From Liriodendron chinense (Eukaryota > Streptophyta > Magnoliopsida > Magnoliales > Magnoliaceae), in the NCBI GenBank assembly GCA_003013855.2, contig ML058484.1, positions 5,133,344-5,197,343 on the forward strand: a stretch of DNA of 64,000 nt, written 5' to 3'. Below, piece by piece: positions 54,566-64,000 of this stretch (its first letter is position 1; the number at the start of each line of letters is the position of its first letter). A model generated the notes under the pieces. It was not told the DNA's origin. It did no database searches and was given only the letters and a program-made list of their open reading frames with translations. The position numbers were made by a program, and so were the translations under genes.

Positions 54566-55111
54566 CCATGCACCTTACTAAAAAATCGGGTTGGTACGCT
54601 CATAAAGCGGCCACGTGTATGAAAAAATGACGTGTAAATAGATACACCAATGATCACTCAACAAACACGTCTGCCCACCTGATGATGAGTCAGCCAGATT
54701 GACGTTCTGGCCAGGGCATGTTCACATCAAGGCCCACCTGATGAACGGCCCAGATATTGCAGACGTAGGTGAACTCAGTGGATTCCCACGCGATTCGCAC
54801 ACCATTGTGGTCAACAATCCCAATATCAGTGACGTGCACACAACAAAACAACAAGATAATGGGCCCCACAAATGTACGGCTATCCGCGTGGCAGACACGG
54901 CGAAGTGGGCAGCAGAAGATCCGCGTCCTCAACACTACTCCCCCCACAAACACCAGTCTTTCAGTCTTCCACGCATACCGACGTGCCACGTGTCACTGTT
55001 TCCACCGTTGACCTTCCTCTATCTATATATAAACGCCCGAACCAAACCTCCCGATTCAGGAACTCCGACCCCAAACCAGAGAAGAAGAAGAAGAAGAAAG
55101 GACAGAAATCG
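54566..55111. other. Upstream region of the first PADRE gene
   Basis: Holds repeat fragments (GCCCACCTGATGAACGGCCC near 54731) and, close to the gene, the G-box, W-box and TATA box listed separately. Overlapping short frames here are shadows. Confidence 0.5.
54985..55033 (+). promoter_or_regulatory. PADRE gene 1 promoter: G-box, W-box, TATA
   Basis: GCCACGTGTC (54985-54994) contains the G-box/ABRE core CACGTG. TTGACC (55008-55013) is a WRKY W-box. TATATATAAA (55024-55033) lies about 80 bp before the ATG. The combination fits a stress-inducible gene; regulation is inferred from the motifs only. Confidence 0.65.
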
Positions 55112-55594
55112 ATGGGAAATTACAATTCGTGCCTCTTCAAACCGGTAACACTCGCCGCGAAATTCCTCGACTCCGACGGAAATCTCCATCGCGTCGGAAT
55201 CCCCACCAAAGCCGCGGAGCTCATGCTCGAGTGGCCCGGTCACGTGATCTGTAAGGCCGAGGAGCTGAGACGCACGCGCCGAGTCACCGCGTTGAAAGCC
55301 GACGAGGACTTGCAGACCTCGAATGTGTACCTACTGCTACCGGTTTCAAGGATCAGTTCTCGTGTTTCGGAAGGTGAGATAGCTCGGATGGACGCCACGT
55401 GTCGGAAGAATAAGAAGAACGACGGGAGCTGCAGGGTTTTCCCTGAGAGCGATAGAGGAGATAGACCAGATGGCGGGAATGAGTGCCACGTGGCAGAGGA
55501 GTCTGAAGAGAGGGATACCGGTTTCCCCGGTCACCGCGTGGTTAATTACCGGCCGTGGAGGCCTGTGCTCGAGACCATAAATGAAGGATTCTGA
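55112..55594 (+). CDS. PADRE (DUF4228) domain protein 1
   Basis: Intronless, 160 aa. The N-terminus MGNYNSCLF fits N-myristoylation at Gly2 with a nearby palmitoylatable Cys, common in this family and implying membrane attachment. AAKFLDSDGNLHRVGIPTKA, then AELMLEWPGHVICKAEEL and NVYLLLPVSRI form the DUF4228/PADRE fold. The middle is hydrophilic and likely disordered (KNKKNDGS, ERDTGFPGHR). The C-terminal motif WRPVLETINEGF is typical. PADRE genes respond to pathogens and abiotic stress; molecular function is not established. The start was chosen at the MGN motif; an in-frame upstream ATG at 54872 would lie upstream of the TATA box. A second PADRE gene follows 4.9 kb downstream. Confidence 0.88.
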   Translation: MGNYNSCLFKPVTLAAKFLDSDGNLHRVGIPTKAAELMLEWPGHVICKAEELRRTRRVTALKADEDLQTSNVYLLLPVSRISSRVSEGEIARMDATCRKNKKNDGSCRVFPESDRGDRPDGGNECHVAEESEERDTGFPGHRVVNYRPWRPVLETINEGF

Positions 55595-55648
55595 GGAAGT
55601 AGTCCGGCGGACTACCGAACCGGTCTGCATGTTTTGGTTCAGGAAGTT

Positions 55649-56508
55649 ATTTGATACTCTTGCAGAGTATGACGCTTGATACGCAGGCACCCAGAAATTG
55701 TACACATGACCTACTTTTACTCAAATTACACCGGCGAAATTGTCGAATCCTCTATCGTAAAGTTACATTCTCAAAATCAGATTGGTTGAACGATCCTATC
55801 CTCTGGTTGGTGGACATTTGTTTGCTTAAATTAAGAACATTGGATATTTTTCATCTTAACCGTCCAATAAATGGACACCAATCGGATAGTCATAGGATCA
55901 CTAGGCTGCGATAGCCTGACTACAAGTCGTCATACAGATGACGTGACTATCAGATCCACCCCGTCTATCAGGTGCATCATGACATTTTCACCGTGGATCC
56001 TGAAAATCAACCCGATCCAAAACTTAGGTGGGCCACATAACAGAAAAAATTGTAGAATTATGCCTCAAAACTCTAAAATCATGTGGTGTGGATGGTGTAA
56101 GTCTTTGGATGTCCTATTTTTTTAGGAATCCATTCATTCTGAAGTGGCACATCAGATGAACACCATTGGTGGATTCCACAGACAGTTTGGGACTATTTTA
56201 ATGGTGGTTCCTCATCTGTAGCCTACCTGAATTTTGAATTTACTTTTTCCCCAGGAATAAACATAGGGTGGTCCACCTGATGGACGGAGTGGATTTCATC
56301 CACATAAAATCCTCCATTCCATGTCAGCAAATAGTCACCCCCCCATTAGCTGTAGTCATGCAAGCGTTTGTGTTATTTTTGGTTCATGACACATCTACTG
56401 AGCTGGAACCCTAATTTGGACAGTTTAATTAGAGAAACATGCATGTAATTTGGATGTAATTTCTATGTGCCCGTGTATTATCCGTCATACCCTACCAGAG
56501 TATCAAAG
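55649..56508. mobile_element. TIR element in the 3' flank of PADRE gene 1
   Basis: The ends TTTGATACTCTTGCAGAG and CTACCAGAGTATCAAA are inverted, with 21 of 25 positions matching over the full repeat. It starts 55 bp after the stop codon, so it probably supplies the gene's 3' UTR. The interior includes a foldback-like core (CACCGTGGATCC...GTGGGCCAC near 56030 and GGTGGTCCACCTGATGGACG near 56269). A truncated copy lies at 14523. Confidence 0.7.
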
Positions 56509-56851
56509 TTCTTCTCTTTTGGTAGATCATTGCACTCGCGCGAGTGAACTTGCGAGTCTAGTCGCCTCCGCATGAGCGAAGTTGCAAGATCTAAGCCACT
56601 CATCAGGTGGATCTCCCTGGAGAAATATCTGTATGGTCTTTCCATTAATGGTTTACACGTATATAGAAAAAATGAACGGTGTGCAGTCCATCCATTCATG
56701 TGAACCACCAGTTGAAACTTCAGGGGCCAAAGTATCTGGATGATTCAAATCTGGTGGATGGTGTGCATCCCATCCATTCATGTGAACCACCAAAGGAGAA
56801 GATCGATGTTTTGGCCCCTCAAGTCTCAACTGTGGGCCCAACTAGATGTTT
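56509..56851. repeat. Intergenic with a duplicated GTGTGCA block
   Basis: GGTGTGCA(GT)CCATCCATTCATGTGAACCACCA occurs at about 56678 and 56758. GGGGCCAAAGTA/TTTTGGCCCCTC forms an inverted pair around it. Confidence 0.55.
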
Positions 56852-57390
56852 GGTTGGATATTGTGCAGTGAGGAGCTCACCACTATAGAACGGTTTAGAT
56901 ATTCTGTGGGACCCACCGTGATGCATGCATTTTATCGAGGCCTTCCATCCGTTTTTCCAGGTCATTTTAGTTCATGATTCAAAAAACGAACTTTATCCAA
57001 AGCTCAAGGTCTACGACACCACAATAAACAGTAGGAATTGAATTCCTACCGTTGAAAACTTCCTGAGGGCATCAGATGGTTTGGATCAAGCTGATATTTG
57101 TGTTTTTACCTTCATCCAGTTCTGTATGAACTTATCAACAGGTTGGATGACAAATAAAATCACTGTGGGCCCTAGGAAGGTTGCAACGGTAGACGTCATC
57201 ATCCCCACCGTTTTTCTGTGGTGTGGCCCACTTGAGATTTGGATATGCTTCAATTTCAGATTCATGCCCTACAATGACCTGGAAAAATGAATGGACGGAG
57301 TGGATAAAAGAATTACATCACGGTGGGCCCCATAAAGCATCCACAACGGGCTCTAACGTGGTGAGCTCCTCACCACACAATCCGCTTCCC
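56852..57390. mobile_element. Foldback element, GTGAGGAGCTCACCAC arm subfamily
   Basis: The palindromic arm motif GTGAGGAGCTCAC is at 56868 and, inverted, GTGAGCTCCTCACCAC is at 57361. The core GTGGGACCCACCGTGATGCATG is mirrored by TTACATCACGGTGGGCCCC. The right end is CAATCCGCTTCCC. Confidence 0.74.
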
Positions 57391-58360
57391 TCTCTGGCGG
57401 GCCTAGGGGCCGTCGCTAGAATAAACGGGAGTGCGTAGTGCGCATAAGCTACCACAGATTGTTGCTTCGTAGACACATGATTAAAATGAATTGAGACAAA
57501 TTCCATACAATGAATGTTGCAAGTGAGTCACTGACCCAGGAATTTTCAGTGGGTCGTAGATTTAATATCCGGCCGATCTCCACCGTAGATATGGGCCCAT
57601 ATCTACGGCTGGTTCCCACCTGTGTCGAAGCTCAGATAATCAGATTCCATACGTGGTATTTTGTTTAGCCATCTAGACCGTTGAATCGATGGGCTCAGCA
57701 TGGGTAGTGCATGCTGCAAAAATTCTTACAGTGTGATACCATAAACTGTTAGATAAGTGGACTACAAATACATTGTCAGATCGATCTCCTAAAATGGGCC
57801 TTTTTCTGGGCTTCCCTTATCTGCTATGGATCCCATCATATTAACGCTCTGGATGACCAAACGATGGGCCCCACATTTGTCGAATCACGTGGAAAGCCCC
57901 TTTGCTGATCGAAGGCTAAGATGCTTATTTAAATCTCAAGGTTCAGTTGGATCTGGGACCAACAATGTCGGGCCCACCTAGCCCAGCCCAGCTGCAGCCC
58001 TACCTAGACTGCTTTAGGCAGTCGGTGCTTTGCTCTGTACTTTTTTTTTTTTTTTTTCTTTGTTAGTCATGCAATGCACCCACCCTGTTAGCTGCGCAAC
58101 GCACCCACTCGGTTAGTCATACGATGCTTTGCTATGTACCTTAATTGAGGGTTTTGATGAGACCTAGTTAAGGCACTGAGGTAGGCCTACGCCCCTCTAA
58201 TTGCGATCTGAGCGCGTTGCATGTGCTCACCATGTGGGGACCACACATTTAAGAGTCACTCACATCGGCTGATGACAATCCAACGGCCTTCAGTCGCCAT
58301 GCACCATAACTGCACTGTATCAAAAGCTGAGTTTAATATTACAGAAGAAATCACATGTTG
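57391..58360. other. Intergenic with short tandem units
   Basis: Includes a T18 run (58041-58058) followed by about 2.5 units of 25 bp (GTTAGTCATGCAATGCACCC, GTTAGCTGCGCAACGCACCC, GTTAGTCATACGATG) at 58063-58133. No gene. Confidence 0.5.
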
Positions 58361-58661
58361 CTTTGAGCTAGGCCGGGTAACGGTTCGTGTTGAACCGTGT
58401 TCGCGTTGTGTTAAAAATTTGCTCACCCAAACCCAGCCTATTAACTAACAGGTTGAAATCTAAAAATCTAAACCCATTCGTTTGTTTAACAGGTTACCCG
58501 CAACCTGACCGTTTAACCTGTTAAATAAACAAGTCGTGCTTTCGTGGACAGAGAGACGGAGAAAGGGCACGATTCCACAAAGATTTTGGAGTGTGGCGTG
58601 TGGCGCCATGGGCAAAAAGATGGAGAAAACTCCCGCCATGGGCAAAAAGATGGAGAAAACT

Positions 58662-58699
<38 letters not shown>

Positions 58700-58855
58700 T
58701 TATTGATTGTCTTAGTTTCTTAGGGATTTCTCACTACACTAAGGATAATTACTAAAATGCCCTCACTAACAGGTTAAACGAGTTTCTCACACGACCCATT
58801 ATGTTAACGGGTCTTAACGGGCCAACCCGTTAGTGACCTGACACGATAAAGCTGG
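58361..58855. mobile_element. AACGGGTT-rich repeat with internal duplications
   Basis: AACAGGTTACCCG and GGTTAAACGGGTT-like motifs appear in both orientations at 58370-58535 and 58765-58855, as in hAT MITEs. Between them, a 31-bp unit (CGCCATGGGCAAAAAGATGG...) is tandemly duplicated at 58602-58663, followed by (GA)n at 58664-58695. Confidence 0.5.
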
Positions 58856-59084
58856 ACCGAACACTGATTTTTTCGTGCGGGTTGGCAGGTCGAATGGAAT
58901 TTTGCCAGGCGCCTCTGAGCACTCTGGATAGTGGTCCTGCAGTGGCCCAGCAATGTGGGCTCATAATCCAACAGTCCTAGGCCCGCAAGTGCACCATCAG
59001 TCTGATGTGGCCTCGTAAAATCAAAGGCCCGGATTTTCAAATGGTTGGGCTGGGCTTTTACTGGGGCTAGCCAATTGGGCAGAT

Positions 59085-59205
59085 GGGTGGAAACTAAGCG
59101 GCCGGGATCGCCTGTCGGGCTGTGGAAACAAGTGGCTGGGATCGCCTGTCGGGCCGTGGAAACTAAGCTATCAATGGGCTGGGATTGCCTGTTGGGCTAT
59201 CAGTC
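59085..59205. repeat. Three imperfect tandem units of 34-45 bp
   Basis: Units opening GTGGAAAC(T)AAG and closing GGGAT(C/T)GCCTGT(C/T)GGGC repeat three times, the last enlarged by an insertion. Confidence 0.65.
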
Positions 59206-59349
59206 CTGGCCCACCTTTTGCAGTGACTTGGACTCAAATATTGGGCCCATGGGCTAAAATTTTAAGCATGTTTATCGACCCGGCTATTTTATAGCTCTAG
59301 AACGGGCATGATCCGTAAAATGTGATTATCTGAACGGTTCTCAGCCAAG

Positions 59350-59705
59350 GAAAATTTTCACACGTACCAACATGTCACACGTGTGTGAGGTGAAGACCTA
59401 TCCATTTGTCCATTCGGGCCCACGATATCCGACTCGGCCCAATTCAAGCTGGAATTGCTCATGGGTGAGCCGGAGAGCATCACGCACGTGTGGAAATGAG
59501 CGATGAATGGACCGTTAGGAGGCATGGATAGTGTGGACGTTCATCAGGCAAGATCCAGATTTCGCACGTGTGGAAAGGAGCATCGCACACGTGTGTGGAT
59601 CATCTGATGAATGGACCAGCTTAATTTTGATCTGTTCCACGTACCTGCATGCCTTGCCTGATGAACGGTCTGGATCTCGCGCATGTGTGTCATGTTGAAA
59701 CATGT
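59350..59705. repeat. Cluster of ACACGTGTG motifs
   Basis: CACACGTGTG (59377), GCACGTGTGG (59484, 59567), CACACGTGTGTGG (59586) and CGCATGTGTG (59680) fall within 330 bp. They are interspersed with GATGAATGGACC and GATGAACGGTCTGGATC segments in both orientations. CACGTG cores could bind bZIP/bHLH factors, but the context looks like a repeat. Confidence 0.6.
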
Positions 59706-60466
59706 GGGGGGCGTGTCCCATTGGGAGGTAAGGAGTTGACCGGCTCTAACTTACGCTAGGGGGTTAGACCAAGACGACGGACTCTGTAGAGAGCAAGTCC
59801 ACCACAACCCCCACCCCAAGTTGGGGGCAGTTTAACAAACCCCTCTCTTCTACCATTTAATAAACACCTACTCTCTGGTGTGAGTTTGTCACAAACTACC
59901 ATTACCCGATACTTGCAGATCAATCTAGACCATCAAAATTTGGGACCCGCTGAATGGGCCAGGCTAGCAAGGGTTGGCCCTGGCCCTACAGGACCGTCCC
60001 TGATGTTTGAACCATCCACTCTACTGTATAATCGTGGCCCACTTAATAATTAATCCAGGCCATTCATCATTAGCCCAGGCCTGGCTCAGGTGGGGCACCA
60101 GACCTAAACTTCAATGTAGCATTACCAGAAGATTGCCAATGTAGCATTACAGAAGATTGAACTGATCAGATGATCTTAAACCACAATCTTAACCGTCTAT
60201 TTCCTTTCTACCCCTTCAATTGATGACCACAAATTTAACGATGCTCAACTATCAGGCTAGACTCCACAATTCTGATGGTCTAGATCAGATCATGAGTCAT
60301 GTAGCATGTACAGTGCATAAGATGCCGTTAGTAGTCTGTGGTTAACGCATACTAGAGCCTATCTGGGAAATCCATGCACTCGTTCAACTCACCTCTTTCT
60401 CAACACTAACGTATTTATTTATTTAAACTTAAAACTCCAAATCTCATTTCGTTCTCTCCTTATTCC
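59706..60466. other. Upstream region of the second PADRE gene
   Basis: Unassigned sequence. A short duplication (CAATGTAGCATTAC(C)AGAAGATTG) lies at 60113-60158. A weak TATA-like TATTTATTTATTTAAA (60412-60425) lies about 45 bp before the ATG. Confidence 0.5.
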
Positions 60467-61042
60467 ATGGGGAACTCCATTGCATGCTGGACCTGTGCCT
60501 TCGCCGGAAAAGTCATACTTCCCGACGGCACGGTCCATGAATTCGACCACCCGCCGACAGTCGCAGAGCTAATGCTTGACCACCCACAACACTTCGTGGC
60601 CGACTTCCGCTCCATTGTGGCCGGAAAGAAGCCCGCTCCATTGCCTGCTGATCAGACGCTCGAGCTGGAGAAGGTCTACGTGATGCTCCCACAGAAGCAA
60701 GGGAAGGTCGCCGTGCTATCGGCTGACGAACATCGTAGGATCCTAGCGAGGGCTAGTTCGGTCCTGCGGGCCGGCTTGTTTCCAAGCCAAGTGAGGATCC
60801 TTCCCCTGCTGACATGGATGTGCCCGGTCGGCGTTCGAAAAGGAGAGGAGTTTGTATTGGATGAAAAGGATGGTCTGGTGGAGAAGGCGGAAAAGAGCAG
60901 CGGGCCTCAGTTGCTGACGGACGGCATCGATGAGGGACCAGAGTATTTGAGCAGACAATTTTCAGGCAAAGCATGGAAGCCAACTCTGGACACCATTAAG
61001 GAAACTGGAGCTGAGAAGAAGGTACCTCATTGGCTATTTTAG
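60467..61042 (+). CDS. PADRE (DUF4228) domain protein 2
   Basis: Intronless, 191 aa. MGNSIACWTCAF is a strong N-myristoylation/palmitoylation terminus. AGKVILPDGTVHEFDHPPTV, then AELMLDHPQHFVADF and LELEKVYVMLPQ make up the PADRE N-terminal domain. A predicted helical stretch (SADEHRRILARASSVLRAG) and a C-terminal motif KAWKPTLDTIKE follow. It shares the order PDG/SDG, AELML, VY(V/L)(M/L)LP and W(K/R)P.L(D/E)TI with protein 1, but the rest is diverged, so the pair is an old duplication or co-located paralogues. Role inferred as stress or defence response; biochemical function unknown. The ATG sits at TTCCATGG, a good context. Confidence 0.9.
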   Translation: MGNSIACWTCAFAGKVILPDGTVHEFDHPPTVAELMLDHPQHFVADFRSIVAGKKPAPLPADQTLELEKVYVMLPQKQGKVAVLSADEHRRILARASSVLRAGLFPSQVRILPLLTWMCPVGVRKGEEFVLDEKDGLVEKAEKSSGPQLLTDGIDEGPEYLSRQFSGKAWKPTLDTIKETGAEKKVPHWLF

Positions 61043-61748
61043 AAGGTAAGTATTCGACAGTTGAGATGCCGGACCCTCCGACGCATATGAGATAGTGAGT
61101 TATGTATAAGAGGGATTCAGATGAGGTTATATGTATAAACAGGTATGTTCAACACTTTGTGAGAGGGTTAGATTTTATGTGTGAAAATAATCAATCTAAA
61201 AGGATAGCCGGTTCAACTGAGTCAGATAAATCTCATCTGAGTCAACTCGGTCTCAGTTGAGTCTGATCTGGTTGGGCATCATGAGTTAGCATCGAAAATA
61301 TGACCACCTCAAATGAGGTGCACCACTGACTCAGCCAACTCACTGAGTTGACTCAGGACGGAACGAGTTGGTCGAGTCTGAATCTAGAATCCATGATTCC
61401 ATGCCATTGGTGACTCACCCCCCAATCATAGTTTGACATTCAACCTGGAGCTCAGAGTGGAAGTAGGTGTTCCAAAGTGAGTGCAAGATCCAGGCCGTTC
61501 AGGAATGCATTTGATACATAACTGTAATTTTTCAATTGTTTGGCATGCACTAGCTCATATCCAAGCAGACACATGGGTGAGAAGTGGGAAAAAAGGCTAG
61601 GACACCCATTTGGGAGATTTCAGGGGGACCATCATATCAATGGCCCAAATTACAGAACCGTGAGTCCCATATGAACGAGATTCTTTCCCAATAGCAAGCC
61701 TCCAATTAGTTGCTGTTAAAGAACAAGGCTTCCAGAATGCGATAACTT
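61043..61748. other. 3' flank of PADRE gene 2 and intergenic DNA
   Basis: Contains GAGTCAACTCGGTCTCAGTTGAGT-type motifs at 61210-61390 (GACTCAG, CTGAGTTGACTC in both orientations), related to the GACTCAA motifs at 22370-22530. No further gene. Confidence 0.45.
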
Positions 61749-61750
61749 GG

Positions 61751-62345
61751 GGCCCGTTTGGACGCACTTTCAAAAGTAGCATCTGATGCCCAAATGCCGC
61801 CAAAGTTCTTTTCTTGTGAGTGTTTGGATGCACTTTTGCAAACCCTATTTGATCACCCTATTCATCAAAATAGGTGCTAGAGATCTGGCTCACCAAAAAC
61901 CAATTGGATTGGCTTCTGGAAATTGACCAACAAAGTCAGTACACACTTTGCAGAAAACCCCTTTTGCAGAAGCCGCGTCCAAACAGGCACTTGATTTTCA
62001 GGGAAATTATTGCCAGAAAAGTCTTAAAGAACATCCACACAACAAAAAGAAAAAAAGAAAGAAAAAGAAAATAAAAAAAGAAGGCCATGTACTTAATACA
62101 TTCAAAAGATTCTCACCACCTCATAATCTTTTCTGAAACCATCTTTTCACCATTCAAAGCCAGATCATATGATGGAACCAAACACCATCATCGAAGTCCC
62201 AACAAGACCCGCTTATCAAATCATACACAACATGGGGTCAACTGTACAACATCTAAACTAAATACGGGTCGGTTTCGTCATATACATAATTACGGTTAAC
62301 TAAAATGAGATGAACTCATTTTCAGGGGTCTGCCAAACAGGCCCT
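61751..62345. mobile_element. PIF/hAT-like MITE(s) with GTTTGGACGC ends
   Basis: GGGGCCCGTTTGGACGC (61751) is mirrored by GCGTCCAAACAGGCAC (about 61977-61992). A second end CTGCCAAACAGGCCCTAAA lies at about 62328-62346. Possibly one element nested in another. A-rich tract at 62042-62080. Confidence 0.5.
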
Positions 62346-63258
62346 AAAGGGGGTAGATTTACAGAAGGGGGGAATGCTATTCCACCCCGTAAATTCGACA
62401 CTTCCAACCCTGCAAAGTCAATATGGTCATCCTTTCAGTGAATGACGCGGCGATCCCCAAAATGAATAAGTCGCCCTTGCATGAGTTGGGAAGTAGCAAA
62501 TTTCAGGGATGGAAATATCATCTCACTAATAGAAATAGCAACATATTTTTGCATAAGATAAAGACCATGCTGCAAAGCAAACTGCCCGATAGATGATGAC
62601 TGAGGAACCCACCACAGCTGGCTGCTACTAGCGATGACGATCAGAATCAAAAGTCATCATGTTCAAACTGCAGAAGCCAAAGCATCCAAGGTTATCTGAC
62701 CCACAGATTAATCACAAAAGTGGTCCTATTAATAACTTCTTGCTAAGAATTCTGCAGGGAAAAATTACATATTATCCCCTATGTTTTATGAAATTTATCA
62801 TCATGAACTACAGAAATGGAATGACAGATGTGGCCGAAATAATCCTCACTTTCCTAAGAGTTGGATTCAGGAGAACTGATCAAGTACAGGCAGTGTATCA
62901 CAGCTTGTGGTACCATGTGACAGAGATCACATGGGACAAGAATCCAACTCCTCTCATCAGGCGGGCCACACTTTTGGAATCAATGTAAAACCAACAGCTT
63001 GGACCAACATACAGGTGTGGCCTACTGGGTGAGCAGATCATCCTGATTCTTGAGAGTGGTAATCTGCATGGTGGGTTCAAGCATTTTCACTGCATTGATG
63101 TCCTACACAAGTGGCATGTTGGTGGGAAAGATGGTACGGTGCCACAAAATGTGGTACCATTGGCAGTATGTGATCACTTCTCAAAATTCAGATGCCTTTT
63201 GGTAAAAACACGTAGTGTGTTTTAAATGCATAAAAAGAAATGGATATTTCTACAATGT
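62346..63258. other. Intergenic, nothing recognised
   Basis: Several short frames, none with motifs. Fragments such as CATCAGGCGGGCCACAC resemble foldback-type sequence. Confidence 0.4.
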
Positions 63259-63410
63259 TGTGGTATATCATCATCATCATCTAAGTCTTCTCCAAACTAA
63301 TCTGGGTTGGCTATACGAATCCTGTTCCCAAAATTCATGGGCAATAAAATGCATCAGGCGATATGTATAGGCTTCAGACAATACTTAAAAGCCGGCGATG
63401 ATGATGATCA
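63259..63410 (-). mobile_element. RTE-type LINE 3' end remnant
   Basis: (ATC)n then TAAGTCTTCTCCAAACTAATCTGGGTTGGCTATACGAATCC is the reverse complement of the conserved plant RTE 3' end. A second (GAT)n run at 63396-63408 may mark its other edge. Confidence 0.55.
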
Positions 63411-64000
63411 AACAATTAACTGTTTTCAATCATTCTAGCATGCTAAACTTAGCTTTAATATTTCCAATTTCTAAAGTACACATGCATAGTTCATATATTA
63501 TGACATGCAAGAAAAATTCCAATAATTCAAAATTATGGTATCTAATATAATATGATTCAGTTGAAACATATGCTATCATGTATCTGTGCATCATAGCTTA
63601 AATCCACCAAAGCTCAGGGCTAATTAAAGAAATTTCTTTTAACTATTATTTTGGCAAAGTGCCGAAAACAGTTGATGAAACCCAACCAGATCAACCAATG
63701 GTACACAAGTTGTCCTTGTCCTATTGTTGGTTGATCAACAGTCAGCCCATCTAATTCAGATCACAAATTGAGCCCAGATCAGGCCCACCCAAGGGTCTGA
63801 ACTACAGATGATCCAATTGTTCAGGTTGAAGATCTGGACCACGTAGACATCCAGATCAAGGTCCTGGACTACATCACTGGTCCAAATTAGTCTGATTGAG
63901 AACCTGCATCATATCCATGGTCTGGAACCGCACCAATGGTCCAATTGGATGGTGGGCCCGCAATTCCAACCAGCCTTGATTAGATGTCATATCAGTTGTT
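63411..64000. other. Intergenic, right end of window
   Basis: AT-rich to 63650, then GGTCC/GGACC-rich sequence (AGATCTGGACC, AAGGTCCTGGAC, GATGGTGGGCCC) that looks like part of a further repeat continuing past the window. Confidence 0.4.

Noticed and set aside
54872..55594. 240-codon extended version of PADRE protein 1
   Set aside because: The extra 80 residues lie upstream of the TATA box and end at the MGN start typical of the family. The 160-aa form is preferred.
1..64000. tRNA, rRNA genes and CRISPR arrays
   Set aside because: Scanned by eye for tRNA A/B boxes in folded context, conserved rRNA segments and regular direct repeats. Only degenerate SINE boxes and the U2 pseudogene were found. 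The organism is a plant, so CRISPR is not expected.

Overview
The window is plant nuclear DNA, most likely from a magnoliid or another early-diverging woody angiosperm. The reasons are intron-containing eukaryotic genes with plant-type proteins, very long introns, and more than 20 copies of a GTGGGCCCCACC-type foldback repeat that I associate with magnoliid genomes. The lineage is an inference. About 90% of the window is transposon-derived or unassigned.

Five host genes can be supported. (1) The last exon of an RRP44/DIS3-like exosome ribonuclease lies at 9438-9633 (+). Everything to its left appears to be its last intron, filled by a decayed L1-type LINE, a solo LTR and smaller elements. (2) 60S ribosomal protein eL29 is on the minus strand, with coding exons at 28109-28008 and 20315-20235 (60 aa). 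They are separated by a 7.7-kb intron that holds a 4.7-kb inverted pair of PIF/Harbinger-like elements. (3) The COPII GTPase SAR1 (+) has exons at 34596-34724, 35156-35287 and 39898-40218 (193 aa). Its 4.6-kb second intron carries an RTE-type LINE fragment, itself interrupted by a near-full-length U2 snRNA pseudogene. (4, 5) Two intronless PADRE/DUF4228 genes lie on the plus strand at 55112-55594 and 60467-61042.

Region by region: 1-9.4 kb is LINE, solo LTR and Mutator-like insertions, followed by the RRP44 exon. 9.6-20 kb is intergenic with MITEs, LINE 3' ends and foldback copies. 20.2-28.5 kb is the eL29 gene. 28.5-34.2 kb is a dense field of foldback elements. 34.3-40.5 kb is SAR1. 41-54.6 kb holds a hAT MITE, SINE-like sequences, a deleted Copia element with both LTRs, a decayed Copia gag fragment and more foldbacks. 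55-61 kb holds the PADRE genes with foldbacks between them. 61-64 kb is repeats.

The genes do not form a pathway cluster. They are housekeeping genes (exosome, ribosome, COPII traffic) and two stress-type PADRE genes embedded in repeats. The most unusual structures are the intronic 4.7-kb palindrome, the U2 pseudogene nested in a LINE nested in the SAR1 intron, and the foldback family, which combines a conserved core, variable arms, shared GCGGATT ends and 9-bp target duplications.
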